13,026 nt of DNA, taken from NCBI GenBank assembly GCA_002308795.1, contig DBVV01000099.1, forward strand, positions 28,388 through 41,413, in the 5' to 3' direction. The notes below the pieces were generated by a model. It was not told the origin of the DNA, searched no databases, and saw nothing but the letters and a program-made list of their open reading frames with translations. Shown here in pieces: positions 1 to 6,621 of this stretch (its first letter is position 1; the number at the start of each line of letters is the position of its first letter). The translations under genes were made by a program, and so were the position numbers. Source of the DNA: Mageeibacillus sp. UBA1255. GTDB taxonomy: Bacteria; Bacillota; Clostridia; UBA1212; UBA1255.

Positions 1-45
1 GCTCATTTGACGCCGCCCTGGCGCGGTTCGGAACAGAACGTAGTA

Positions 46-57
46 GAACAGTTGTTC
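46..57. promoter_or_regulatory. Possible LexA (SOS) box-like palindrome
   Basis: The 12-base perfect match GAAC-AGTT-GTTC has the core of the Gram-positive LexA operator (CGAAC-N4-GTTCG), but the outer C and G are missing. It lies 36 bases upstream of the rpmE -35 element and just before a terminator. If real, it more likely serves a gene left of the window than rpmE. A 12-base match with four free positions can easily arise by chance, so this is only a candidate. Confidence 0.25.
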
Positions 58-68
58 ACAGAAACAGG

Positions 69-89
69 AAAAGAGCCCGGCTCTTTTTT
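69..89 (+). terminator. Intrinsic terminator upstream of rpmE
   Basis: The 8-bp stem AAAAGAGC / GCTCTTTT has a 3-base CCG loop and continues into a T run ending at 89. It probably ends a rightward transcript from a gene left of the window, isolating rpmE. The stem is A-T rich at its base, so strength is moderate. Confidence 0.6.
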
Positions 90-93
90 GTTA

Positions 94-123
94 TTGCAAT
101 CTGCAAAAGGATTGTGGTATAAT
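94..123 (+). promoter_or_regulatory. Sigma-A promoter for rpmE
   Basis: A TTGCAA -35 element (94-99) is followed after 18 bases by a perfect TATAAT -10 (118-123). The -10 is preceded by TG plus one base, giving an extended -10. Transcription should start near 130 and leave a leader of about 115 bases before rpmE. Confidence 0.75.
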
Positions 124-142
124 CTACGGTGCTGTTCTGTCC

Positions 143-225
143 GCACGGCAAATCCGTGCAGGAATCAGGCGCATAACGAAGCCAAACAGGTGAAAGCTGA
201 TTTTGCCATATACGGTGAGAGCTTT
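143..225 (+). promoter_or_regulatory. Structured 5' leader of rpmE
   Basis: Two hairpins can form in the untranslated leader. The first pairs GCACGG (143-148) with CCGTGC (154-159) around a 5-base loop. The second pairs AAAGCT (193-198) with AGCTTT (220-225), just before the ribosome binding site. Leaders of L31 genes are known in several phyla as autoregulatory ribosomal-protein elements. I infer a similar role here from position and folding only and have not matched it to a known motif. Confidence 0.35.
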
Positions 226-246
226 GAACGAAAGAAGGTGACAGGA

Positions 247-444
247 ATGAAAGAAGGAATTCATCCTAAGTTTTTTGAAACCACCGCGAAATGCGCGTGC
301 GGGGAAACGTTCACTACGTATTCAACGAGGAAGGATATCACGGTAGAAATCTGCTCCAAATGCCATCCGTTCTACACAGGAAAGCAGAAACTCGTTGACA
401 CCGGTGGCCGTGTTGATAAGTTCAACAAGAGGTATGGCCTGTAA
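247..444 (+). CDS. rpmE: 50S ribosomal protein L31 (zinc type)
   Basis: This 65-residue protein is a component of the large ribosomal subunit, where L31 bridges the subunits near the central protuberance. The sequence shows the L31 signature: a start MKEGIHP, a C16-x-C18 pair and a C36-x-x-C39 pair that together make the zinc site, followed by the HPFYTGKQ motif and a basic tail. The intact cysteines mark it as the zinc-binding form rather than the cysteine-less paralogue used under zinc limitation. The ATG at 247 is supported by AAGGTG six bases upstream and by the usual length of the family. The frame is open farther upstream but that part has no L31 similarity and includes the promoter. 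It appears to be a single-gene transcript between two terminators. Confidence 0.97.
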   Translation: MKEGIHPKFFETTAKCACGETFTTYSTRKDITVEICSKCHPFYTGKQKLVDTGGRVDKFNKRYGL

Positions 445-488
445 TTTTACGATTCCGGGTATAGGCTGCAGCAGCGCGCCTGGTGCAG

Positions 489-507
489 CCCGGCAGGCCT
501 TGCCGGG
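489..507 (+). repeat. Hairpin downstream of rpmE
   Basis: The 7-bp perfect stem CCCGGCA / TGCCGGG encloses the loop GGCCT. No T run follows, so alone it is not an intrinsic terminator. It lies just before the real terminator at 520-549 and shares sequence with its arms. Confidence 0.6.
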
Positions 508-519
508 ATGAAACTGATG

Positions 520-549
520 AGGCTTGCCGTCACCCGGCAAGCCTTTTTT
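520..549 (+). terminator. Strong intrinsic terminator of rpmE
   Basis: The 10-bp perfect stem AGGCTTGCCG (520-529) / CGGCAAGCCT (535-544) has a 5-base loop and is followed by a run of Ts to 549. This is a textbook Rho-independent terminator ending the rpmE transcript. Confidence 0.9.
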
Positions 550-604
550 GGATATTGACCTTATAGAGCTTGTAAAGACGACGTGCAGATCGCGAACGCG
601 ACTT

Positions 605-635
605 TTGCCGCCGCACGCATACACGGCTGTATAAT
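605..635 (+). promoter_or_regulatory. Probable promoter of the tig-clpP-clpX-tsaD operon
   Basis: A perfect TATAAT (630-635) lies 19 bases after TTGCCG (605-610). The spacer is 1-2 bases longer than ideal. Transcription would begin near 642 and give a leader of about 87 bases. The rest of 445-728 holds only the hairpins and this promoter. I see no CtsR (GGTCAAA-type) or CIRCE operator here. Confidence 0.55.
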
Positions 636-716
636 GATGAACAGATAAATAAGAAGATCACGCGCGCCCGCCCGGGCGACGCTGAAATAAAAACAAAACT
701 CAAAATAAAACTGAAC

Positions 717-720
717 GGAG
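717..720 (+). promoter_or_regulatory. Ribosome binding site deciding the tig start
   Basis: GGAG ends 8 bases before the ATG at 729. A GTG at 720 in the same frame overlaps this site and has no ribosome binding site of its own, so the ATG is preferred. Confidence 0.7.
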
Positions 721-728
721 TGTCATTT

Positions 729-2039
729 ATGCAAGTTAAAACAAATGAAATCAAAACGAATCTCATCGGTATGGAGATCGAATCTACACCGGAAGTAATA
801 GAAGAAGGACTCGAGAAAGCTTTCCAGACACACAAAAAAGAGTTCAGGATCAACGGCTTCAGACCGGGAAAAGCGCCGCGCCGCGTCGTAGAAAAAGTGT
901 ACGGGAAAGAAGTACTCTACAATGACGCAGCGGATTACGTGCTTAATAAAGAATACGGGGCTGCACTGGAAGAACTCAAACTCGACGTCGTATCGTATCC
1001 TCAGAACGTAAAACTTGTCGAATTCTCGCCCGAAAAAGCGGTGTTCACTCTTGAGGTTTACGTTCGTCCCGAAGTCAAGCTCGGACAGTACAAGGACCTC
1101 GAAGTGAAGAGAATTGACACCACTGTCACCGACGAAGACGTTGACAACGAGATCAAAACCGAGGCGGAAAAGAACGCGCGCATGATATCTGTTGACGACA
1201 GAGCCGCACAGATGGGAGACACCGTAAACCTCGACTTTGAAGGGTTCGTTGACGGCACGCCGTTCGACGGAGGCAAGGCCGAGAATTATACGCTTGAACT
1301 CGGTTCCGGCCAATTCATCCCGGGATTCGAGGAACAGCTTGCAGGCGCGGAGATCGGTAAGGACGTTGAAGTCAACGTAACTTTCCCCGAAGAGTATCAG
1401 GAAAAGTCTTTAGCCGGTAAACCCGCAGTGTTCAAGTGCAAGATCAACGAAATAAAAGTTAAAGAACTCCCTGCGATCGACGACGAGTTCGCGTCTGACG
1501 TGAGTGAATTCGACACTCTTGATGAGTATAAGGCGGATCTGCGGGTAAAGATCGGCGAGCGCAAAGAGAAAAAAGCGAAGAACGATAACCGCGAAGAGGC
1601 GATGAGGCAGGCGATCGACAATGCCGAGGTGGATATCCCGGAGCCGATGATCGCAGAAGAACAGGACGCGGAAGTCAGACGTATGGAAGAACAGTTCAAG
1701 TCTTACGGGATGACGATCGACCAGTATTTCAAGTATCTGGGCATTGACGAAGCCGAGTACAGAGAGAGAAACAGACCTCAGGCCGAGATCAACGTAAAGC
1801 GCGACCTTGTTATGGACGCTATCATTAAAGCCGAAGGGATCGAAGCGACTGAAGAAGAAGTGGAAAAAGAGTATGCTGCTGTTGCAGAATACATGAAGAT
1901 GGATCTGGAAAAAGCCAAACAATTATATGCCGGGAGCAGAGAAGGCATCGAGCGCGATATCAAACGCAGAAAAGCTGCCGACCTTATCGCGGATACTGCC
2001 GTACCGGTAGAGAAAGCTGACGAGGCGAAAGCTGAGTAA
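729..2039 (+). CDS. tig: Trigger factor, ribosome-associated chaperone and prolyl isomerase
   Basis: Trigger factor binds ribosomal protein L23 at the exit tunnel and shields nascent chains; it also has peptidyl-prolyl isomerase activity. The 436-residue protein has the normal full length. The N-terminal ribosome-binding domain (about 1-115) carries the signature G43-F-R-P-G-K-A-P50. The FKBP-type isomerase domain spans about 150-245 (from GDTVNLDFEGFVDG through the EFIPGFE-like stretch QFIPGFEEQL). The helical C-terminal substrate-cradling domain fills 250-425, ending in a short acidic, alanine-rich tail. It is the first gene of an operon with clpP 64 bases downstream. The order tig-clpP-clpX is widely conserved and places folding and proteolysis of new proteins in one unit. 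The ATG at 729 matches the usual MQVK-like N terminus. Confidence 0.97.
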   Translation: MQVKTNEIKTNLIGMEIESTPEVIEEGLEKAFQTHKKEFRINGFRPGKAPRRVVEKVYGKEVLYNDAADYVLNKEYGAALEELKLDVVSYPQNVKLVEFSPEKAVFTLEVYVRPEVKLGQYKDLEVKRIDTTVTDEDVDNEIKTEAEKNARMISVDDRAAQMGDTVNLDFEGFVDGTPFDGGKAENYTLELGSGQFIPGFEEQLAGAEIGKDVEVNVTFPEEYQEKSLAGKPAVFKCKINEIKVKELPAIDDEFASDVSEFDTLDEYKADLRVKIGERKEKKAKNDNREEAMRQAIDNAEVDIPEPMIAEEQDAEVRRMEEQFKSYGMTIDQYFKYLGIDEAEYRERNRPQAEINVKRDLVMDAIIKAEGIEATEEEVEKEYAAVAEYMKMDLEKAKQLYAGSREGIERDIKRRKAADLIADTAVPVEKADEAKAE

Positions 2040-2060
2040 GCGAAAGATCGGGCACTTTTT

Positions 2061-2080
2061 CGGGTGATACGGATCATCCG
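2061..2080 (+). repeat. Hairpin in the tig-clpP spacer
   Basis: CGGGTGAT (2061-2068) and ATCATCCG (2073-2080) form an 8-bp stem with one G-T pair and an ACGG loop. A T run lies before the stem rather than after it, so it is not a rightward terminator. It ends 9 bases before the clpP ribosome binding site and could affect mRNA stability, processing or clpP translation. Confidence 0.5.
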
Positions 2081-2089
2081 CAGTGCGCA

Positions 2090-2096
2090 AAGGAGG
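2090..2096 (+). promoter_or_regulatory. Strong ribosome binding site deciding the clpP start
   Basis: A complete AAGGAGG lies 7 bases before the ATG at 2104. An in-frame GTG at 2083 is upstream of this site and is therefore rejected as the start. Confidence 0.9.
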
Positions 2097-2103
2097 GTTT
2101 TAT

Positions 2104-2688
2104 ATGGCATATATACCTATGGTAGTTGAACAGACGAGCCGCGGCGAGCGCTCGTACGATATTTTTTCAAGACTGCTGAACGACCGCATAGTTATGCTCA
2201 GCGACGAGGTCAACGACGTTACCGCCAGCCTTGTCGTCGCTCAGCTGCTGTTCCTTGAGTCTGAAAATCCGGACAAGGATATTCAGCTCTACATCAACAG
2301 CCCGGGCGGTTCCGTGACTGCGGGAATGGCTATTTACGACACGATGCAGTTCGTGAAGTGCGACGTGTCAACTATCTGCGTCGGTATGGCCGCAAGTATG
2401 GGTGCGGTGCTTCTGGCGGCAGGTGCGAAGGGCAAGCGTTTCGCGCTTCCCAACAGTGAGATAATGATACATCAGCCTCTGGGCGGATTCCAGGGCCAGG
2501 CGTCGGACATGAAGATCCATACGGATCACATCATCCGCACCCGCAGGAAACTGAACCAGATACTCAGTGACTGTACCGGAAAATCAATTGATATCATAGA
2601 AAAAGATACGGACAGAGATAATTTCCTGACTGCGGAACAGGCGCTTGAATACGGGCTTATCGACAAGGTCATGACGCACAGAGCATGA
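2104..2688 (+). CDS. clpP: ATP-dependent Clp protease proteolytic subunit ClpP
   Basis: ClpP is the serine peptidase that forms a double-heptamer chamber and degrades substrates fed by ClpX or another AAA+ partner. The 194-residue length is typical. The catalytic triad is intact: S98 in the GMAASMGA motif, H123 in MIHQP, and D172 in DTDRDNF. The oxyanion region SPGGSV (66-71) is present. The N-terminal MAYIPMVVEQT stretch is the expected axial-loop region, with little or no propeptide. It is encoded 28 bases before clpX, so peptidase and unfoldase are made from one transcript. Confidence 0.98.
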   Translation: MAYIPMVVEQTSRGERSYDIFSRLLNDRIVMLSDEVNDVTASLVVAQLLFLESENPDKDIQLYINSPGGSVTAGMAIYDTMQFVKCDVSTICVGMAASMGAVLLAAGAKGKRFALPNSEIMIHQPLGGFQGQASDMKIHTDHIIRTRRKLNQILSDCTGKSIDIIEKDTDRDNFLTAEQALEYGLIDKVMTHRA

Positions 2689-2716
2689 GTGTGCCTGGGG
2701 GCGGAAAGGGTTAATT

Positions 2717-4105
2717 ATGGCTAACAGTAAAGACGGCGTACGCTGCTCATTCTGCGGAAAAAGCGAAGGGCAGGTAAGACGCATCATTGCCGGCCCCGGA
2801 GTGTTTATCTGCAGCGATTGTGTAGATTTGTGCTGTGAAATATTGTCCGAGGAAGAAGACGGTGAAGAGAACGAGAAACTGTTCGGCGAGGATATCGGCG
2901 AGCCGGGTATTTCTCTTCTGAAGCCCGCGGAGATAAAGGCCGCGCTGGATGAGTACGTTATCGGTCAGGACGAGGCTAAAAAAGCGCTCGCCGTGGCTGT
3001 GTATAACCATTACAAACGAATCACGTTTTACGGCGAAAAGGGCGGGCCGAGAAATCCGGGAGACGCCCGTAAAGGCGCTTCCGGCGCAAAAGAAGACGAC
3101 GGGTCCAAAAACGCGGAGGCAAATGATTGCGAGATCCAGAAGTCGAACGTCCTGCTTATCGGGCCTACGGGCGTAGGTAAGACGTACCTTGCCCAGACTA
3201 TGGCTAAAATCCTCAACGTTCCGTTTGCGATCGCTGACGCGACGACGCTTACCGAAGCCGGTTACGTGGGAGAAGACGTTGAAAACATACTGCTGAGACT
3301 GATCCAGGCCGCGGATTACGACGTGGAAAGGGCGGAACTCGGTATCGTCTTCGTTGACGAGATCGATAAGATCTCTAAGAAGAGCGACAGCCCGTCTATA
3401 ACGCGTGACGTGAGCGGCGAAGGTGTGCAGCAGAGCCTTCTGAAGATACTCGAAGGGACGATAGCATCTGTGCCTCCTCAGGGCGGCAGAAAACATCCGC
3501 AGCAGGAATATATAAAGATCGATACGACGAACATTCTGTTTATTTGCTCGGGAGCATTCGACGGGCTGCCGAAGATCATTGACCGCAGGATCGGTAAAAA
3601 CACGATCGGATTTTCCGGGACCGTACACAGCCAGCAGACGCTGAACGTTGACGACCTCCTCTCTAAAGTGGAGCCGCAGGATCTGCTTAAGTTCGGACTT
3701 ATACCGGAATTTATAGGCAGAGTTCCCGCAATCGTAACGCTGAACGCGCTTGACGAGGATATGCTCTGCAGGATCATGACGGAACCTAAGAACGCCATCG
3801 TGAAGCAGTACAAGAAGCTGCTGGAATTCGACGGAGTAAGCCTGGAATTCGAAGACGACGCGGTGCGCGAGATAGCCAGGATAGCGCTGGAACGCGGGAC
3901 CGGAGCACGCGGGCTTCGCTCTATCGTCGAAAAAGCGATGAAGGACGTCATGTTCAACGTTCCGTCGCTGGACAACGTCGAACGCTGCATAATTACGAAG
4001 GGCGCGATCGTGAACGGCGAAGAGCCTGAACTAATTTACAAAGATCAAAGTGATTCGTCTGCGGACGAACATAAGACGGGAAAGCCGAAGAAAAAGGCGG
4101 TATGA
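2717..4105 (+). CDS. clpX: ATP-dependent Clp protease ATP-binding subunit ClpX
   Basis: ClpX is the AAA+ hexameric unfoldase that recognises tagged substrates and threads them into ClpP. Domains in order: a zinc-binding N-terminal domain with C10, C13, C32 and C35; the Walker A motif GPTGVGKT (149-156); the GYVG pore loop (182-185); Walker B ending in D214-E215; the RKH loop (258-260); the IGF ClpP-docking tripeptide (297-299); an arginine finger near R335; and sensor 2 in GARGL with R398. All functional motifs are present, so the protein should be active. At 462 residues it is longer than the usual 410-430. The excess is an insertion of roughly 30-35 Gly/Lys/Asp-rich residues at about 104-138, just before the Walker A strand, plus a basic tail. 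GGAAAGGG precedes the ATG by 6 bases. The stop overlaps the tsaD start. Confidence 0.98.
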   Translation: MANSKDGVRCSFCGKSEGQVRRIIAGPGVFICSDCVDLCCEILSEEEDGEENEKLFGEDIGEPGISLLKPAEIKAALDEYVIGQDEAKKALAVAVYNHYKRITFYGEKGGPRNPGDARKGASGAKEDDGSKNAEANDCEIQKSNVLLIGPTGVGKTYLAQTMAKILNVPFAIADATTLTEAGYVGEDVENILLRLIQAADYDVERAELGIVFVDEIDKISKKSDSPSITRDVSGEGVQQSLLKILEGTIASVPPQGGRKHPQQEYIKIDTTNILFICSGAFDGLPKIIDRRIGKNTIGFSGTVHSQQTLNVDDLLSKVEPQDLLKFGLIPEFIGRVPAIVTLNALDEDMLCRIMTEPKNAIVKQYKKLLEFDGVSLEFEDDAVREIARIALERGTGARGLRSIVEKAMKDVMFNVPSLDNVERCIITKGAIVNGEEPELIYKDQSDSSADEHKTGKPKKKAV

Positions 4106-5115
4106 GTCTTTTAACTTTAGGAATAGAATCAAGCTGCGATGAAACCTCTGCCGCGGTCGTTGCCGACGGCAGAGTCGTGCTTTCTGACGTTATCGCGTCG
4201 TCACTGGAGTTCCACAAACAGTACGGAGGCGTTGTCCCGGAGATCGCGTCGAGGAAGCACGCGGAGGTCATCGATTCCGTGATAGATAAAGCGATGAAGG
4301 ACGCAGGGGTAACGCCGGCGGATATTGACTGCGTTGGCGTGACAAGAGGCCCGGGGCTCATCGGAGCGCTGCTGGTGGGCGTTTCCGCCGCGAAAACGCT
4401 TGCGTACGTGTGGGACAGGCCTCTCGTCCCGGTGCATCACCTCGAAGGTCATATAAGCGCGAATTACATAGAATCGCCCGAACTGGAGCCTCCGTTCACG
4501 TGTCTGGTCGTTTCAGGCGGACACAGCCACATCGTGCGCGTTCCGGAATACGGAAAGTTCAGGATCCTCGGACGTACGCGTGACGACGCTGCCGGGGAGG
4601 CATTCGATAAGATCGCACGTGCTCTCGGCCTCGGATACCCCGGCGGACCTGTGATCGACCGCGAAGCAAAACTCGGCGATCCGCACGCCATACGTTTCCC
4701 CGAAACACATTTTCCGGACAGCCTCGATTTCAGTTTCAGCGGCATTAAAACAGCCGTTCTGAATTATCTGAATAATACTCGCGCACGCGGGGGAGAGGTC
4801 AATATCTCCGACGTGTGTGCTTCTTTTCAGTTCGCGGTCGTTGACGTGCTGAGCGAAAATCTTATTGCCGCCGCAGAACAGACCGGGGACAAAAAAATAG
4901 CCCTTGCGGGCGGGGTAGCGGCTAATTCCGCATTAAGAGAGGCCGTTGAAAGAAAAGCGAATAAAAAAGGGCTCAAGGTCTATCGCCCGAGCCCGATATT
5001 GTGTACGGACAATGCCGCAATGATCGCTTCCGCAGCATTTTATGCAGCTAAAAACGGCAGGTACGCCGGATCCGACCTCAACGCTGTCGCAAACTGGAGT
5101 CTGGAAGATCTTTGA
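4102..5115 (+). CDS. tsaD: tRNA N6-adenosine threonylcarbamoyltransferase TsaD
   Basis: TsaD transfers the threonylcarbamoyl group from threonylcarbamoyl-AMP to A37 of ANN-decoding tRNAs, making t6A, in a complex with TsaB and TsaE. The 337-residue protein has the normal length and the family's ASKHA-fold motifs: the opening GIESSCDETS (7-16), the metal-binding H113-x-x-x-H117 within HHLEGH, the glycine-rich SGGHSH (138-143), GGVAAN (270-275), and D303 in the C-terminal CTDNAAM motif. Its ATG overlaps the clpX stop (ATGA), and a weak AAGGCGG lies before it. This indicates translational coupling to clpX. tsaB, tsaE and rimI, its frequent neighbours, are not in this window. Confidence 0.97.
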   Translation: MSLLTLGIESSCDETSAAVVADGRVVLSDVIASSLEFHKQYGGVVPEIASRKHAEVIDSVIDKAMKDAGVTPADIDCVGVTRGPGLIGALLVGVSAAKTLAYVWDRPLVPVHHLEGHISANYIESPELEPPFTCLVVSGGHSHIVRVPEYGKFRILGRTRDDAAGEAFDKIARALGLGYPGGPVIDREAKLGDPHAIRFPETHFPDSLDFSFSGIKTAVLNYLNNTRARGGEVNISDVCASFQFAVVDVLSENLIAAAEQTGDKKIALAGGVAANSALREAVERKANKKGLKVYRPSPILCTDNAAMIASAAFYAAKNGRYAGSDLNAVANWSLEDL

Positions 5116-5127
5116 TTGAAAGACTTC
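5104..5127. repeat. Hairpin at the tsaD / glycosidase convergence point
   Basis: GAAG-A-TCTTT (5104-5113) and AAAGA-CTTC (5119-5127) form a 9-bp stem with one bulged A around GATTG. It covers the tsaD stop codon and the 19-base gap between convergent genes. No T run follows on either strand, so it may block exonucleases or mark 3' ends rather than act as a true intrinsic terminator. Confidence 0.35.
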
Positions 5128-5134
5128 ACCTGTC

Positions 5135-6580
5135 CTATTCTGCCTTCCTGTCGAAATCCCAGAAAAGCATATTGCCCGCTTCTTTTATGGGCACCATCAC
5201 TGCCAGCGTCTCGCGGTTACCCGTCTTTCCGTTGGGAGAATGGAGCGAAAGATACAGTTCTCCGTGAGCGTCGCGGAAGATCATGCCGTGGCCGCCGTCG
5301 TAACTGTTCGCAAATCTGTTTGAATAAAGCTGATAATCAAGCTGCTGCCATTTGCCGTCGATCTTACCGTTCGATGACTTCGCGATACCGACCGCGTAAC
5401 CGGCTTCGTCGAAATTGGACCAGATCATCAGAAGCTCGCCGCCTTTAGTCGTGTAGAGCCACGGGCCGTCGGTGATCTTGCCCGTTGCCCACTTCGTTTC
5501 AGTAGCGGCAAAGATATCTTTCGGTTCTGATATGAACTTTTTAAGGTCGGGGGACAATTTCGCGATCGACATTCGCCCGATATTGTCCGCCGTGCCCGTC
5601 CATTCATGCACGAACACCATCCAAGGCTGGCCGGAACCGTCAACGTACAGCGTGCCGTCGATGCAGTCCCAGTCCGAGGGAGTCACGTGCCCGTCGGACC
5701 ACATCTCGAACGGCCCGTCGGGTGTTTCGGAACGGTATATCACGCAGCCCCGGTGATCGTTATCGATCTTATGATACGTTGTAAACATATAATACGCGCC
5801 GTCGTACTTGTGCACTTCGGGCGCCCAGTACTGGCTGTCGGAATCAGCCGGCTTTTCGCTCACGCACGGGTACGGTCCTTCCCACGGACCCCGGAGCGTT
5901 CCGGAAGAATTCCTGAAATACTTCCAGCCGGTGCCGTACATATAATACACGCCGTTCTCGAGCAGTATGCATGGATCCCTTAAAGAAACGTCTGTCGTGA
6001 CGATCAGATCATCAGCACTGACGCTGCCCTTCACGTCCATGTCGCAAGGTACCGAAAACTCGCCCGCATGAGAATCTATGCCTTTCATGCAATAATCGAG
6101 CAGTTTATCTATCACCGCGCGCCTCGCAAGGCCTCCTTTAAATGCCACCGAAACGACTATCCGGTCCCCGTCAGTTACGGTCACTTTAACGGCGTATTCA
6201 TTTTTGCCAAGAGAATTCATAAGAGAAGCGCACTCAGGCACGTCGTTCGATCCGAAGGCAAGAATATAATTTCCGAATTTTTCCGGTTTATCCGACGGCA
6301 CGCGCTTTATCTTCGCATGAAGTTTATTTTCGACCGCCGCTACAAACGCTTCCGCATCAGAGACGGTATCGAACGAGGCGTACGTATCGGTAACAAGGGT
6401 AAACGGAGAGTGGCAATCAATCTCGGCAATCATAATATTATCTCCTTTTTTAGGTGCGTTTGTCTTCGTACAGCCCGTAAAAACGCCTGCTCCGATCGCG
6501 ATCAGAACAATAAGCGCAAGCGAAAGCGCCGCAGACACATGAAAATGTTTCCCAGTATGCAGTGCCCGATCCTCAGGCAT
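5135..6580 (-). CDS. Glycoside hydrolase family 43-like lipoprotein
   Basis: This 481-residue surface lipoprotein is probably an arabinofuranosidase- or xylosidase-type enzyme, but I cannot name the substrate. A hydrophobic segment (about 17-35) ends in the lipobox-like FTGC with C37 as the lipidated residue. Residues 45-165 form a separate alpha/beta domain. Its segment from NYILAFGS through a VxVxxxDGDRIVVSV pattern to RAVIDKLLDY resembles the accessory N-terminal domains of clostridial GH20/GH67-type proteins. Residues 190-475 are a family-43 five-bladed propeller: D202 in RDP (base), D308 in CIDGTLYVD (pKa modulator) and H431 in GGHGM. The usual catalytic Glu position reads TDGPW with D371. 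The start at 6580 is chosen for AGGAGG 7 bases upstream and for the signal peptide. It follows the aspartokinase by 90 bases and has no convincing promoter of its own. It converges with tsaD. Confidence 0.85.
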   Translation of the reverse strand: MPEDRALHTGKHFHVSAALSLALIVLIAIGAGVFTGCTKTNAPKKGDNIMIAEIDCHSPFTLVTDTYASFDTVSDAEAFVAAVENKLHAKIKRVPSDKPEKFGNYILAFGSNDVPECASLMNSLGKNEYAVKVTVTDGDRIVVSVAFKGGLARRAVIDKLLDYCMKGIDSHAGEFSVPCDMDVKGSVSADDLIVTTDVSLRDPCILLENGVYYMYGTGWKYFRNSSGTLRGPWEGPYPCVSEKPADSDSQYWAPEVHKYDGAYYMFTTYHKIDNDHRGCVIYRSETPDGPFEMWSDGHVTPSDWDCIDGTLYVDGSGQPWMVFVHEWTGTADNIGRMSIAKLSPDLKKFISEPKDIFAATETKWATGKITDGPWLYTTKGGELLMIWSNFDEAGYAVGIAKSSNGKIDGKWQQLDYQLYSNRFANSYDGGHGMIFRDAHGELYLSLHSPNGKTGNRETLAVMVPIKEAGNMLFWDFDRKAE

Positions 6581-6587
6581 AATGATC

Positions 6588-6593
6588 CCTCCT
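6588..6593 (-). promoter_or_regulatory. Strong ribosome binding site for the family-43 lipoprotein
   Basis: AGGAGG on the minus strand lies 7 bases before the ATG at 6580. The same frame extends to an ATG at 6643, but that start would add a second hydrophobic stretch in front of the signal peptide, so it is rejected. Confidence 0.85.
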
Positions 6594-6621
6594 AACGCAT
6601 ATAAAAAGCAAATAATGCGAT

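Noticed and set aside
7..246. N-terminal extension of the L31 frame
   Set aside because: The stretch contains a terminator, a promoter and the leader. L31 proteins begin at the position chosen, and a ribosome binding site supports it.
445..728. Possible heat-shock operator (CtsR or CIRCE) before the clp operon
   Set aside because: I looked for GGTCAAA repeats and for TTAGCACTC / GAGTGCTAA and found neither.
723..1922. Several open frames on the minus strand opposite tig
   Set aside because: They have skewed composition (rich in Phe, Val and Arg), no recognisable motif, and full overlap with trigger factor.
2747..3628. A 293-codon open frame on the minus strand opposite clpX
   Set aside because: It is fully antisense to a strongly conserved ClpX, has no recognisable motif, and arises from codon bias in the real gene.
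6068..6595. A 175-codon plus-strand frame opposite the family-43 lipoprotein
   Set aside because: It is His/Arg/Lys-rich with no domain signal; the opposite strand encodes a coherent signal peptide and propeller.
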